Under the pieces are notes generated by a model. The model did no database searches, was not told where the DNA came from, and saw nothing but the letters and a program-made list of their open reading frames with translations. This document shows positions 17,552 through 25,400 of a stretch of 64,000 nt of DNA, in pieces. A program made the translations under genes and the position numbers. The stretch is from Luteococcus sanguinis (GTDB lineage: Bacteria > Actinomycetota > Actinomycetes > Propionibacteriales > Propionibacteriaceae), in NCBI RefSeq assembly GCF_039527675.1, contig NZ_BAAAKI010000012.1, positions 94,632 to 158,631 on the forward strand, in the 5' to 3' direction. Every line of letters begins with the position of its first letter. The stretch's first letter is position 1.

Positions 17552-19404
17552 TGAGTTCGGTGGGCGTCCGGCCGGTGCGCACCTCCCGGGCGGGTCATCG
17601 GGCCCTGTTGGTCTGCGCCTCCTTCGTCCTCGCGATGATCGGCGTGCTGTGGCCGCAGAATGCCTGGGCCGCCGACGACCGGATCGACTCGTGGAACATC
17701 GACTACGTCGTCAACGCCGACGGCACCGTGGATGCCACCGAGAACCTCGTCTACCGCTTCGGGTCGACGTCCGGGCGGCACGGCATCCAGCGCTTCCTGA
17801 CGGTGCGCGAGCGCTGGGACGACAAGCAGGACGCCGTCTACGACATCTCCAACATCACGGTGTCGAGCACGAACGCGTCCGCCAAATTCACCACCATGGA
17901 CGACGACCAGGGCCGCGACGCCTTCTTGGTGATCCGAGTGGGTGATGCCAACCGGGTCATCACCACTGCGACGGCCAGCTACACGATCCGCTACCGCATC
18001 GGCGGGGCGCTTCGGTCGTCGTCCGACTATGCCGAGTTCTACTGGGACGCCCTGAGCGGCGAGACCAAGCAGGTCAGCCAGGCCAAGGTGACCGTGACCG
18101 CGGCGGGCGGGGTGCAGCAGGCGAACTGCTATGCCGGCCCCGTGCAGTCGACGACCCCCTGCACCAGCGCGAAGGTCACCAACGGCATCGCCACCTACAC
18201 CCAGGACGGCAAGCCGGCGACGTGGTTGTTCACCGTCGGCGCCAAGCTCGACAAGTCCAAGGTCGCCAACGCCACCCCGCACCTGGTCACCCGCGCCGAC
18301 GCCGCCGAACAGTTGATCAAGTTGGGCGGACTCGGAGCCGGAGCACTGTCGCTGGTGCTGGCGCCGCTGGCCGGGCTCGCATACTGGCGCCGCCATGGCC
18401 GCGACCTGCGCTTCCAGGGCCTGCCTCCCGGCGTCCTGCCCGCGCAGGGGCAGCCAGCCACCGAGAAGCACTCGGGCCCGGTGGAGGTACCGGTCGCCTT
18501 CGCACCGCCCAGGATTTCGGTCGCCGAGGCGGGACTGCTGGTGGACGGCGTGATCGACACCACGGAGACCACCGCGACGCTGGTCGACCTGGCGGTGCGC
18601 GGCGCCATCAAGCTGGGCAGTGAACCGGGCAGTGCCTACGCCAAGCTCATCAACCCCGCCCTCGCCACCGCGCCCCACGAACAGGTGCTGTTGCAGCGCC
18701 TGTTCGGCTCCACCGATGAGGTGGACCTGTCGCAGCGGGGGAGCATGCTCTACGCCCACCAGGGTCTCGTGCTGTCGGTGCGCAATCAGGTGGCCCGGCA
18801 GGGCTGGTTCACCGACCTGCCCAGCTCGGCGAAGACCGGCTGCGGGTTCAGCGGCATCGTCGGCATCCCCTTCCTCGCCTTCGCGATGATGGGCTTCAGC
18901 TCGGCGTGGCTGTGGCTCTTGCTGCCACTGGTGCCGATCATCTTCACCGCGGTGGTGGTGCGCTCCCGGATGAGCCGCGGTCAGCGTTCCGGCGTCGGTC
19001 GCGCGTACACCGACCAGGTCGAGGGATTCCGCACCTACATCGAGACCGCCGAGGCCGACCAACTGCGCTTCGAGGAGGGTGAGGACATCTTCTCCAAGTA
19101 CCTCCCCTGGGCGATCGTCTTCGGGCTGGCGGAGCGGTGGGCCGACCTGTGCGCCCAGCTGGTGCGGATGGGGCGCCTGAGCGCAGAGCCGCCGGTCTGG
19201 TACTACGGCCCGTACTCGAACTGGAACTTCTACGTCTGGAACGACGCCCTGTCGACCATCAACCATTCTGCGGCCCCGCCGGTGCAGGAGATGCCGAGCT
19301 TCGGTGGCTCGAGCGGTTCGGGCTGGGGCGGCGGTTCGTCCTTCGGTGGCGGCGGTGGATTCTCCGGTGGTGGCGGCGGTGGCGGCGGCATCGACTCCTG
19401 GTGA
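17551..19404 (+). CDS. DUF2207 membrane protein with glycine-rich C-terminus
   Basis: A 617-residue envelope protein of unknown function. It has an N-terminal signal or anchor segment (about residues 18-41) and an extracytoplasmic DUF2207 beta domain (about 45-240). A membrane helix near 260-280, a cytoplasmic region and two further helices near 440-466 follow. The tail is almost pure Gly/Ser/Phe before ending GGIDSW. Proteins of this family (YciQ-like) often sit in operons with LemA, which is not seen here. The ATG overlaps the smpB stop by one base. The glycine-rich end overlaps the likely start of the next gene. Confidence 0.85.
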   Translation: MSSVGVRPVRTSRAGHRALLVCASFVLAMIGVLWPQNAWAADDRIDSWNIDYVVNADGTVDATENLVYRFGSTSGRHGIQRFLTVRERWDDKQDAVYDISNITVSSTNASAKFTTMDDDQGRDAFLVIRVGDANRVITTATASYTIRYRIGGALRSSSDYAEFYWDALSGETKQVSQAKVTVTAAGGVQQANCYAGPVQSTTPCTSAKVTNGIATYTQDGKPATWLFTVGAKLDKSKVANATPHLVTRADAAEQLIKLGGLGAGALSLVLAPLAGLAYWRRHGRDLRFQGLPPGVLPAQGQPATEKHSGPVEVPVAFAPPRISVAEAGLLVDGVIDTTETTATLVDLAVRGAIKLGSEPGSAYAKLINPALATAPHEQVLLQRLFGSTDEVDLSQRGSMLYAHQGLVLSVRNQVARQGWFTDLPSSAKTGCGFSGIVGIPFLAFAMMGFSSAWLWLLLPLVPIIFTAVVVRSRMSRGQRSGVGRAYTDQVEGFRTYIETAEADQLRFEEGEDIFSKYLPWAIVFGLAERWADLCAQLVRMGRLSAEPPVWYYGPYSNWNFYVWNDALSTINHSAAPPVQEMPSFGGSSGSGWGGGSSFGGGGGFSGGGGGGGGIDSW

Positions 19405-20656
19405 GGCGACCACCTGGCTGTTGGCCCTCGGCTCGCGCGGTGACGTACAGCCGATGGCCGTGCTGGCGCGGCGCCTGACGGATCGGGGCCACCGGGCGGT
19501 CGTCATCGCACTGCACGACGCCAAACAGGTGTGTGCCGAACTGGGGGCCGAGTTCGTCGGCGTGGACGGATCGGTCGACGACGCCCTGGTCTCAGCCCGC
19601 GGACCCATCGGGCAGGTGCTGAGCCGTGGGAGCGTTGGTCAGGCAGCGCTGTTGGTGCACTGGGTGCGGCAGCTGGCGGGCCCGGTCTCGGAGGTGCTCG
19701 GTCGGTGTGTCCGTCCTGGTGACGCGGTGGTGACCGGCGTGCTCGGACGTTCTGCTGCGCTGGCCCTTGTCGAGGCCCGCCACACCCGGATGGCGACGGT
19801 GGTCTTCACCGGCCAGGTACCCACCCTGCGCCCGAGCAGTCACTACTTCGACGAGTGGTTCACCCCAAGCAGGGCATGGAACCGGATGGGCGTCCGGCTG
19901 AACTGGCTGGTGGCCAGCGAACTGGGCCACCCCATCGGTGTCCGGCTGCGCTCGCGACTCGGCCTGGGACGGGTGTCACCGCGCGCCGAGATGCACCGCG
20001 CGGACCGCTGGCCGACGCTGGTCGCGGCCAGCCCGGTGCTCGTCCCACCGGCCGACGACTGGCCCGACGGGGTCGTGCAGACGGGCTGGCTGGGCGCCCC
20101 AGCCCGTGACTGGGCACCTGGCGGCGAACTGGCCGGGTTCCTTGCAAAGGGGCCCGTGGCGTGGGTGGGCTGGGGGAGCTTCAGCGCCGCCAGCAGGGAG
20201 GCGGACGTCAAGCTTGTCGCCCAAGCCGCAGCGCTCAGTGGTGTCCGCGTGCTGACGCCCGAGCTCGTGGGCTTGGCGCAGGGCCGGGTCAGCGACGGGA
20301 TGTTGGCGGTGGGCCCGGTGCCCCACTCGTCGTTGTTCGGGCGACTGGACGCCGTCGTCCACCACGGGGGAGCGGGCACCACGCAGGAGGGACTGCGGGC
20401 AGGGGTGCCGTCGACGGCCGTCCCCTTCGGCGTCGACCAGCCCTGGCACGGGCGGCGACTACACGCGCTGGGCGTCGGACCCTTCCCGGTATCGATCCGT
20501 GGTCTGGACGCCGACACCCTGGCCCGTCGGTTGGAAGCCCTGGTGGGGACGGCCTCGTACCGCGAGCGCGCGGCCTTGATCGGTGCCCGGATGCGCGACG
20601 AGCGCGGGCCGGACGCCGCAGTGGACGCCCTGACCCGCGCTCGGGTGGTGCTCTAG
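19379..20656 (+). CDS. GT1-family glycosyltransferase (UGT/MGT-like)
   Basis: A glycosyltransferase of about 425 residues in the GT-B fold. The N-terminal TTWLLALGSRGDVQPMAVLARRL is the acceptor-domain start typical of GT28/UGT-like enzymes, and HHGGAGTTQEGLRAGVPSTAVPFGVDQPWHGRR is the sugar-nucleotide binding motif near the C-terminus. It would transfer a sugar from a nucleotide donor to a lipid or small molecule in the cytoplasm; the acceptor is unknown. The start is uncertain. GTG 19379 overlaps the glycine-rich end of the DUF2207 gene by 26 nt, whereas TTG 19421 would follow its stop. Family alignment favours a start close to residues ATTWLL. Confidence 0.78.
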   Translation: MAAASTPGEATTWLLALGSRGDVQPMAVLARRLTDRGHRAVVIALHDAKQVCAELGAEFVGVDGSVDDALVSARGPIGQVLSRGSVGQAALLVHWVRQLAGPVSEVLGRCVRPGDAVVTGVLGRSAALALVEARHTRMATVVFTGQVPTLRPSSHYFDEWFTPSRAWNRMGVRLNWLVASELGHPIGVRLRSRLGLGRVSPRAEMHRADRWPTLVAASPVLVPPADDWPDGVVQTGWLGAPARDWAPGGELAGFLAKGPVAWVGWGSFSAASREADVKLVAQAAALSGVRVLTPELVGLAQGRVSDGMLAVGPVPHSSLFGRLDAVVHHGGAGTTQEGLRAGVPSTAVPFGVDQPWHGRRLHALGVGPFPVSIRGLDADTLARRLEALVGTASYRERAALIGARMRDERGPDAAVDALTRARVVL

Positions 20657-20668
20657 GGACGGCTCAGG

Positions 20669-21046
20669 TCAGCGGACGCCCATCAGGTCGCAGACAAAGA
20701 TCAGCGTCTCCCCGGGGGCGATCACGCCGCCGGCACCACGATCGCCGTAGGCGAGGTTCGCGGGGATGACGAGCTTGCGACGGCCGCCGACCTTCATCCC
20801 GGCGATGCCCTGGTCCCAGCCGGCGATGACACGGCCACCACCGAGCGGGAACTGGATGGGCTCGCCACGGCCGTAGGAGGAGTCGAACTCCTCCCCGCTG
20901 GAGTAGGCGACGCCGACATAGTGCACGGCGACCAGGCTGCCGGGCAGGGCCTCGGCACCGTCACCGACGGTGATGTCGCTGATCTGCAGCTCGGTGGGCG
21001 CGGGGCCCTCGGGGAAGTCGACTTCGGGCTTCTCAGGCATGTTCAT
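20669..21046 (-). CDS. FKBP-type peptidyl-prolyl cis-trans isomerase
   Basis: A 125-residue single-domain FKBP without a signal peptide, so probably a cytoplasmic folding catalyst. Family blocks are VAVHYVGVAYSSGEEFDSSYGRG, FPLGGGRVIAGWDQGIAGMKVGGRRKLVIP and the C-terminal LIFVCDLMGVR. I chose ATG 21046 because TAGGGT (21054-21059, minus strand) ends 7 nt upstream, implying a leaderless mRNA; ATG 21040 is a near alternative. It is convergent with the glycosyltransferase gene, with 12 nt between them, and divergent from the DUF1707 gene. Confidence 0.92.
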   Translation of the reverse strand: MNMPEKPEVDFPEGPAPTELQISDITVGDGAEALPGSLVAVHYVGVAYSSGEEFDSSYGRGEPIQFPLGGGRVIAGWDQGIAGMKVGGRRKLVIPANLAYGDRGAGGVIAPGETLIFVCDLMGVR

Positions 21047-21093
21047 GGGTTCCACCCTAACGGCGCGCTCCCAGTGCGAGGCACAATGGATGT

Positions 21094-21732
21094 ATGGGCA
21101 CTCCCTCCCCGTTCCCTGGCCAGGCCTTCGCACATCCCACCCTGGCGCTGCAGCTGACCGACGAGCAGCGCGATCGCAGCGTCGACTACCTCCAACACGC
21201 CTACGCGCAGGGGCGGCTGGCCAAGTACGAGTTCGACGAGCGCCTGCACCTCGTCCTCGTGGCGACCAACCGCGCCGAGCTGAACCAGGCCTTCGTCGGC
21301 CTGGCGAACATCCCGGTCGTCCCCGTCGCGCGCAAACCGCTGCTGGACACCTCTGCCCAGGGGCGAACCGGACGGACGATGGCTGCCGTCGCCCACTGGA
21401 GCGCCCTGGCGACCTGGGTCCTTGGCCCCGCGGTGGTCTACGCCGTGAGCCCCGCCCGTTCCTTCGCCCGCAAGGAGGCCGCGAAGGCGGTGAACCTGCA
21501 GTTGCTCTTCCTGTTGCTGTCCGTGGCCGCCATGTTGGCGCCTGAGTTCCTCGAGGGCTATCTCATGTTCGTCGTGGCTCTGGGCTGGCTCGGGTCCACC
21601 GTCGTGGGCGGCCTCAAGGCCCACCGAGGCATCGCTTGGCGCAACCCGGTGCAGCGCGTCCTGCCGCTGCAAGTGGCGCGCGAGGACGGAGCCAAGGGAC
21701 AGCACGCTTCCACTCCTGCGCTGCGACGCTGA
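21094..21732 (+). CDS. DUF1707 (SHOCT-like) and DUF4870-like membrane protein
   Basis: A 212-residue protein. Residues about 20-75 form a DUF1707 helical domain (LTDEQRDRSVDYLQHAYAQGRLAKYEFDERL), seen N-terminally in many actinobacterial membrane proteins. After a linker, about 95-190 hold three hydrophobic helices resembling DUF4870 (HWSALATWVLGPAVVYAV, then KEAAKAVNLQLLF). Function is unknown. A CACAAT hexamer (21082-21087) ends 6 nt before the ATG. It is the last protein gene before ssrA. Confidence 0.8.
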   Translation: MGTPSPFPGQAFAHPTLALQLTDEQRDRSVDYLQHAYAQGRLAKYEFDERLHLVLVATNRAELNQAFVGLANIPVVPVARKPLLDTSAQGRTGRTMAAVAHWSALATWVLGPAVVYAVSPARSFARKEAAKAVNLQLLFLLLSVAAMLAPEFLEGYLMFVVALGWLGSTVVGGLKAHRGIAWRNPVQRVLPLQVAREDGAKGQHASTPALRR

Positions 21733-21866
21733 GCGTCTGCCCACGAACCACTGGCCAACTATTCACTTGGGGGAACAAGACCTTCAGCGGTAGTGTTGTA
21801 CGAACGGTGGATGTTGGTGCGTCCGCCGGTGAACACCGGCCCCGGTCGGCGTTGACAACTCAACAG

Positions 21867-22235
21867 GGGGGTGACTGGTTTCGACTTGGGACGGTAGTCC
21901 CAGGGGAAGCGGGCCGTGAATCCATGGTCAACACGTAAATGTTCCTTGGAAACCAATAACTGCCGACACCAATCGCGCAGACTTCGCTCTCGCTGCCTGA
22001 GCAGTGACCGAAGGGTCAGCCCGGACTCCGCCTTCGGTCCGGTAACTGGCCTCATCCAGAAGGCTTGCTGATCAACCTGCGTGGCAGGGGTTGATCGGGA
22101 CTTAACTGCTACTGGGCCTGTCCACGACGTGCTGAAGAGAGCGTGGGGGCCGAGAAAACGTCAACCTCAGCTGCGCCCGGAGAAGACCTGGTTCGCCTCT
22201 TGAGGACGCGGGTTCAATTCCCGCCACCTCCACCC
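21867..22235 (+). ncRNA. ssrA: Transfer-messenger RNA (tmRNA)
   Basis: A tmRNA of about 369 nt. The 5' end GGGGGTGACTGGTTTCGAC is the conserved tmRNA start. The acceptor strand GGGGGTG pairs with CACCTCC (22225-22231), and a T arm with loop TTCAATT lies at 22208-22224. The resume frame around 21963-22001 encodes ADTNRADFALAA followed by TGA, a typical actinobacterial degradation tag ending in ALAA. The final bases are ACC then C, so CCA is completed after transcription. Possible -35/-10 elements TTGGGG (21767) and TAGTGT (21791) lie upstream; a TTGACA at 21853 is too close to be its -35. A UUCG-capped terminator follows. Confidence 0.95.
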
Positions 22236-22243
22236 CTTGTGCA

Positions 22244-22271
22244 GGGCCCTCGGACTTCGGTCCGGGGGCCC
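22244..22271 (+). terminator. Terminator of ssrA with UUCG tetraloop
   Basis: A 12-bp stem (22244-22255 with 22260-22271, one G-U pair) is capped by TTCG and followed by TTGTCATG. It starts 9 nt after the tmRNA 3' end. Confidence 0.9.
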
Positions 22272-22354
22272 TTGTCATGTCCGCGCCCGTCCTCAAGCCT
22301 GTCCAAGGGGTCACTGCGTCCAGCTCCTTCCCCCCAACGCCGCCCCGGGACCCT

Positions 22355-22402
22355 CAACGCCGCCCGTGCTCGCGGGGCGTTCGTCGTCCACGGGCGGCGT
22401 TG
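22355..22402. repeat. 14-bp perfect inverted repeat upstream of the YqgE gene
   Basis: CAACGCCGCCCGTG at 22355-22368 is perfectly complementary to 22389-22402, with a 20-nt loop. A partial extra copy of the left arm (CAACGCCGCCC) lies at about 22335-22345, so the right arm could pair with either. It could be a second terminator or a control element for the next gene, whose start is 24 nt downstream. Confidence 0.7.
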
Positions 22403-22425
22403 ACGGCGCGTGCCAGACTGTGGGG

Positions 22426-22992
22426 GTGCAGATGACCAACCGACCCCGCGCGGGCGAGCTGCTCGTGGCGGACGTCGGCATGGGTGGCGGCTATTTCGGC
22501 CAGAGTGTGGTCCTGCTGCTCGACTGCGACGGCTCCGGGGCGCTGGGGGTGGTGCTCAACCGCATCGCCGACGCCGACCTGGACGACGTGCTGCCGGGCT
22601 GGAGCGAGCTGACCAGCGCACCGCAGGTGCTCTTCGAGGGCGGTCCGGTGAGCCAGAACGGCGCCGTGTGCCTCGCCAAGCTCGCCAACCCCACCGAGGA
22701 CCCGCCCGGTTGGCGTCGCATCCACGACGATCTCGGCCTGCTCCACCTCGACACGCCCACCGAGATCGCCCGCGGTGCCTACGCCGACCTGCGCATCTTT
22801 GCCGGCTATGCCGGCTGGGAGGCGGGCCAGCTCGAGGGCGAGCTGCTGCGCGGCGACTGGCACCGGGTCAGGCGCCTCGACGAAGACGTCTTCTGCTTGT
22901 CCACCGAAGGTTTGTGGCGCCGGGTACTGCGGCGCCAAGGCTTCGACCTGGCCCTGATGTCAACCTGGTCCGAGGATCCAGAAGCGAATTGA
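22426..22992 (+). CDS. YqgE/AlgH family protein (UPF0301)
   Basis: A 188-residue cytoplasmic protein of the YqgE/AlgH family, molecular function unsettled. Family hallmarks are an N-terminal GELLVADVGMGGGYFGQSVVLL, then ALGVVLNR, FEGGPVSQNGAVCL and IFAGYAGWEAGQLEGEL. GTG 22426 has a CAGACT hexamer ending 6 nt upstream, the leaderless layout common here; ATG 22432 (186 residues) is equally possible. The stretch between ssrA and this gene holds the terminator and a 14-bp inverted repeat only. Confidence 0.88.
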   Translation: MQMTNRPRAGELLVADVGMGGGYFGQSVVLLLDCDGSGALGVVLNRIADADLDDVLPGWSELTSAPQVLFEGGPVSQNGAVCLAKLANPTEDPPGWRRIHDDLGLLHLDTPTEIARGAYADLRIFAGYAGWEAGQLEGELLRGDWHRVRRLDEDVFCLSTEGLWRRVLRRQGFDLALMSTWSEDPEAN

Positions 22993-23126
22993 GCCGCGCG
23001 GCACTGGCCCGGGAACTGACCTCCTGCTGAGCTCATGCTCGTCCTGGCCGCGCGCCGTCCGCTGGGCCTGTTTATCGGATTGTTACCATGGTCAAGGTCC
23101 ACTCATCGGGAGAGGGAGGTGCAGCG

Positions 23127-23858
23127 ATGGCCGAGTCCGCCGACAACGCGTCGTCGCGGGGGCGCAATCGCATCCTGGTGGTTGACGACGACTCCGCGCT
23201 CGCCGAGATGCTGCAGATCGTCCTTCGCCAGGAAGGTTTCGACAGCTCTTGGTGCGGCAGTGGTGACAAGGCCGTGGCCGCCTTCCGCGAGACCCAGCCA
23301 GACCTGGTGCTGCTCGACCTGATGCTGCCCGGCAAGGACGGTGTCGACGTCTGCCGCGAGATCCGCGCCTTCTCCGGTGTTCCGATCGTCATGCTGACCG
23401 CCAAGAGCGACACGATGGACGTCGTCGTCGGCCTCGAGGCCGGAGCGGACGACTACGTGAGCAAGCCCTTCAAGGCCAAGGAACTCGTGGCGCGCATCCG
23501 CACCCGGCTGCGTCGTTCGTCGTCCGAGACCGAGGATGGCACGGGCAACCTGCAGATCGGTGACCTGACGATCTCGATCCAGGGCCACCAGGTGCGCCGG
23601 GGTGACCAGCCCATCTCGCTGACTCCGCTGGAGTTCGACCTGCTGCTGGCTCTCGCCCGCCGCCCCAACCAGGTCTTCAGCCGCGAAACCCTCCTCGAAC
23701 AGGTGTGGGGATACCGCCACGCTGCGGACACCCGGCTGGTCAACGTCCACGTCCAGCGGCTGCGCTCGAAGATCGAGAAGGATCCCGAGAAGCCCGAGAT
23801 CGTCGTCACCGTGCGCGGCATCGGCTACCGGGCCGGCGACCTTGGCAAGGGCGCCTGA
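23127..23858 (+). CDS. mtrA: DNA-binding response regulator MtrA
   Basis: A 243-residue OmpR-family response regulator. The receiver domain (about residues 15-125) has the acidic pair D20/D21, phosphoacceptor Asp64 in LVLLDLMLPGKDG, and Lys in YVSKPFKAKE. The winged-helix domain (about 145-235) contains ISLTPLEFDLLLALARRPNQVFSRE and WGYRHAADTRLVNVHVQRLR. In actinobacteria MtrA controls cell division, envelope and replication genes. I chose ATG 23127 because GGGAGG lies about 8 nt upstream; an upstream in-frame start (23088) has none. mtrB follows after 6 nt. Confidence 0.96.
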   Translation: MAESADNASSRGRNRILVVDDDSALAEMLQIVLRQEGFDSSWCGSGDKAVAAFRETQPDLVLLDLMLPGKDGVDVCREIRAFSGVPIVMLTAKSDTMDVVVGLEAGADDYVSKPFKAKELVARIRTRLRRSSSETEDGTGNLQIGDLTISIQGHQVRRGDQPISLTPLEFDLLLALARRPNQVFSRETLLEQVWGYRHAADTRLVNVHVQRLRSKIEKDPEKPEIVVTVRGIGYRAGDLGKGA

Positions 23859-23864
23859 GCCTCC

Positions 23865-25400
23865 ATGGCCCGCACCCCCCGCGCCGTTGCGGCGCGCGTC
23901 TGGTGGTCGTCGCTGCCGCTGCGCGTGATCGCCCTCACGCTGGTCGGCTCGGCGCTGGTGTTGCTCTTCGGCGGGTTCGTGCTGATGCGCCAGGCCACCG
24001 ACGGCGTGCTGGCGGGCAAGCGCCAGACCGCTGTTGCCGAGGCGACCACCGCGCTGGACCGCATGCAGACGCAGCTGCGCGCCACCGATCTGCGCACCGC
24101 CTCCATCTACGAGCGGCTCAGCCAGCTTGCCGACGAGGCAGGCAACCGCCCAGACCAGTACCTGGTGGTCATCCAAGGGCCTGTGTCGCGCTATGTCTCG
24201 CCGCAGATCACCGAGGCATCCGTCCCCGACGAACTGGCCAAGACGCTGGCCAGCTCCGACGGCACCTTCCTCACCCCCACCACCGTCGTGTGGTCCGACG
24301 CCAACCGCAGCCCAGAGCCCGGCCTGGTCGTCGGCTCCACCCTTCAAGTGCCCGGCACATCACAGAGCTACCCGGTCTTCCTCGTCTTTCCCGAGACCCA
24401 CGAGGTCGAGACTGTGCGCGTGCTCCAGCAGGCCGCCATCTCCACCGGCGCCCTGCTGCTCTCCATGCTGGCGCTGGTCGCGTGGCTGGTCAGTCGCCAG
24501 GTGACCACCCCCATCCGTGAGGCCTCCCTGGCCGCCGGACGCCTCGCGGCCGGCCAGTTGGACGACCGCCTGCCCGTCCGCGGCACAGACGACCTCGCCT
24601 CCCTGGCCACCAGCATGAACAACATGGCCGAGCAGTTACAGGCGCGCATCCAGGAGTTGGAGAACCTGTCGCAGGTGCAGCAACAGTTCGTCTCGGACGT
24701 CTCCCACGAACTGCGCACGCCGTTGACGACGGTGCGGATGGCCGCCGACATGCTCTTCGACAGCCGCGATGAGATGGATCCCTTCGCCGCCCGCTCCACC
24801 GAGCTGATGCATGACGAGCTGGACCGCTTCGAGTCGCTGCTGGCCGACCTGCTCGAGATCAGCCGCTTCGATGCGGGCGCCGCGGTGCTCAGCCTGGACG
24901 AGACCGACGTCGCCGAGCTGGTCCGAGCCGAACTGCGCGCCGAGCGGGGGCTGGCCGACAAGAAGGGTTGCGAGCTGGTGCTCAAGGGCCACGAGGTTGC
25001 GATGGCGGAGGTTGACGGACGCAGGGTCACGCGCGTGCTGCGCAACCTGGTCACCAATGCCATTGAGCACGGCGAGGGACGTCCGGTGGAGGTGACCATC
25101 GCGCAGGACGAGCAGGCGGTCGCCGTGACCGTCCGCGACCACGGGGTGGGCTTCGACCCCAAGGAAGCCGAGCACGTCTTCCAGCGCTTCTGGCGCGCAG
25201 ACCCCTCCCGCCAGCGGACGGTGGGCGGAACCGGACTCGGGCTGGCGATCTCGCTCGAGGACGCTGCCCTGCACGACGGCTGGCTGGAGGCCTGGGGACG
25301 ACCCCGTCGCGGCGCCCAGTTCCGGCTGACGCTGCCGCGCCGTGAGGGTGTCGAGCTCACCGGCTCGCCCCTGGAACTCGTGCCGGAGGGAGAGTCATGA
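23865..25400 (+). CDS. mtrB: Sensor histidine kinase MtrB
   Basis: A 511-residue membrane kinase partnered with MtrA. It has two membrane helices (about residues 20-42 and 185-210) flanking an extracellular sensor of about 140 residues, then a HAMP domain. The phosphoaccepting His281 lies in FVSDVSHELRTPLTTVRM, and the ATP-binding domain has N box NLVTNAIEHGEG, G1 RDHGVGFDP and G2 GGTGLGLAIS. The stop codon overlaps the lpqB start (ATGA), so kinase and lipoprotein are translated together. Confidence 0.96.
   Translation: MARTPRAVAARVWWSSLPLRVIALTLVGSALVLLFGGFVLMRQATDGVLAGKRQTAVAEATTALDRMQTQLRATDLRTASIYERLSQLADEAGNRPDQYLVVIQGPVSRYVSPQITEASVPDELAKTLASSDGTFLTPTTVVWSDANRSPEPGLVVGSTLQVPGTSQSYPVFLVFPETHEVETVRVLQQAAISTGALLLSMLALVAWLVSRQVTTPIREASLAAGRLAAGQLDDRLPVRGTDDLASLATSMNNMAEQLQARIQELENLSQVQQQFVSDVSHELRTPLTTVRMAADMLFDSRDEMDPFAARSTELMHDELDRFESLLADLLEISRFDAGAAVLSLDETDVAELVRAELRAERGLADKKGCELVLKGHEVAMAEVDGRRVTRVLRNLVTNAIEHGEGRPVEVTIAQDEQAVAVTVRDHGVGFDPKEAEHVFQRFWRADPSRQRTVGGTGLGLAISLEDAALHDGWLEAWGRPRRGAQFRLTLPRREGVELTGSPLELVPEGES

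Noticed and set aside
21853..21858. TTGACA just upstream of ssrA as its -35 element
   Set aside because: It is only 9 nt from the mature tmRNA 5' end, leaving no room for a -10 element and spacer.
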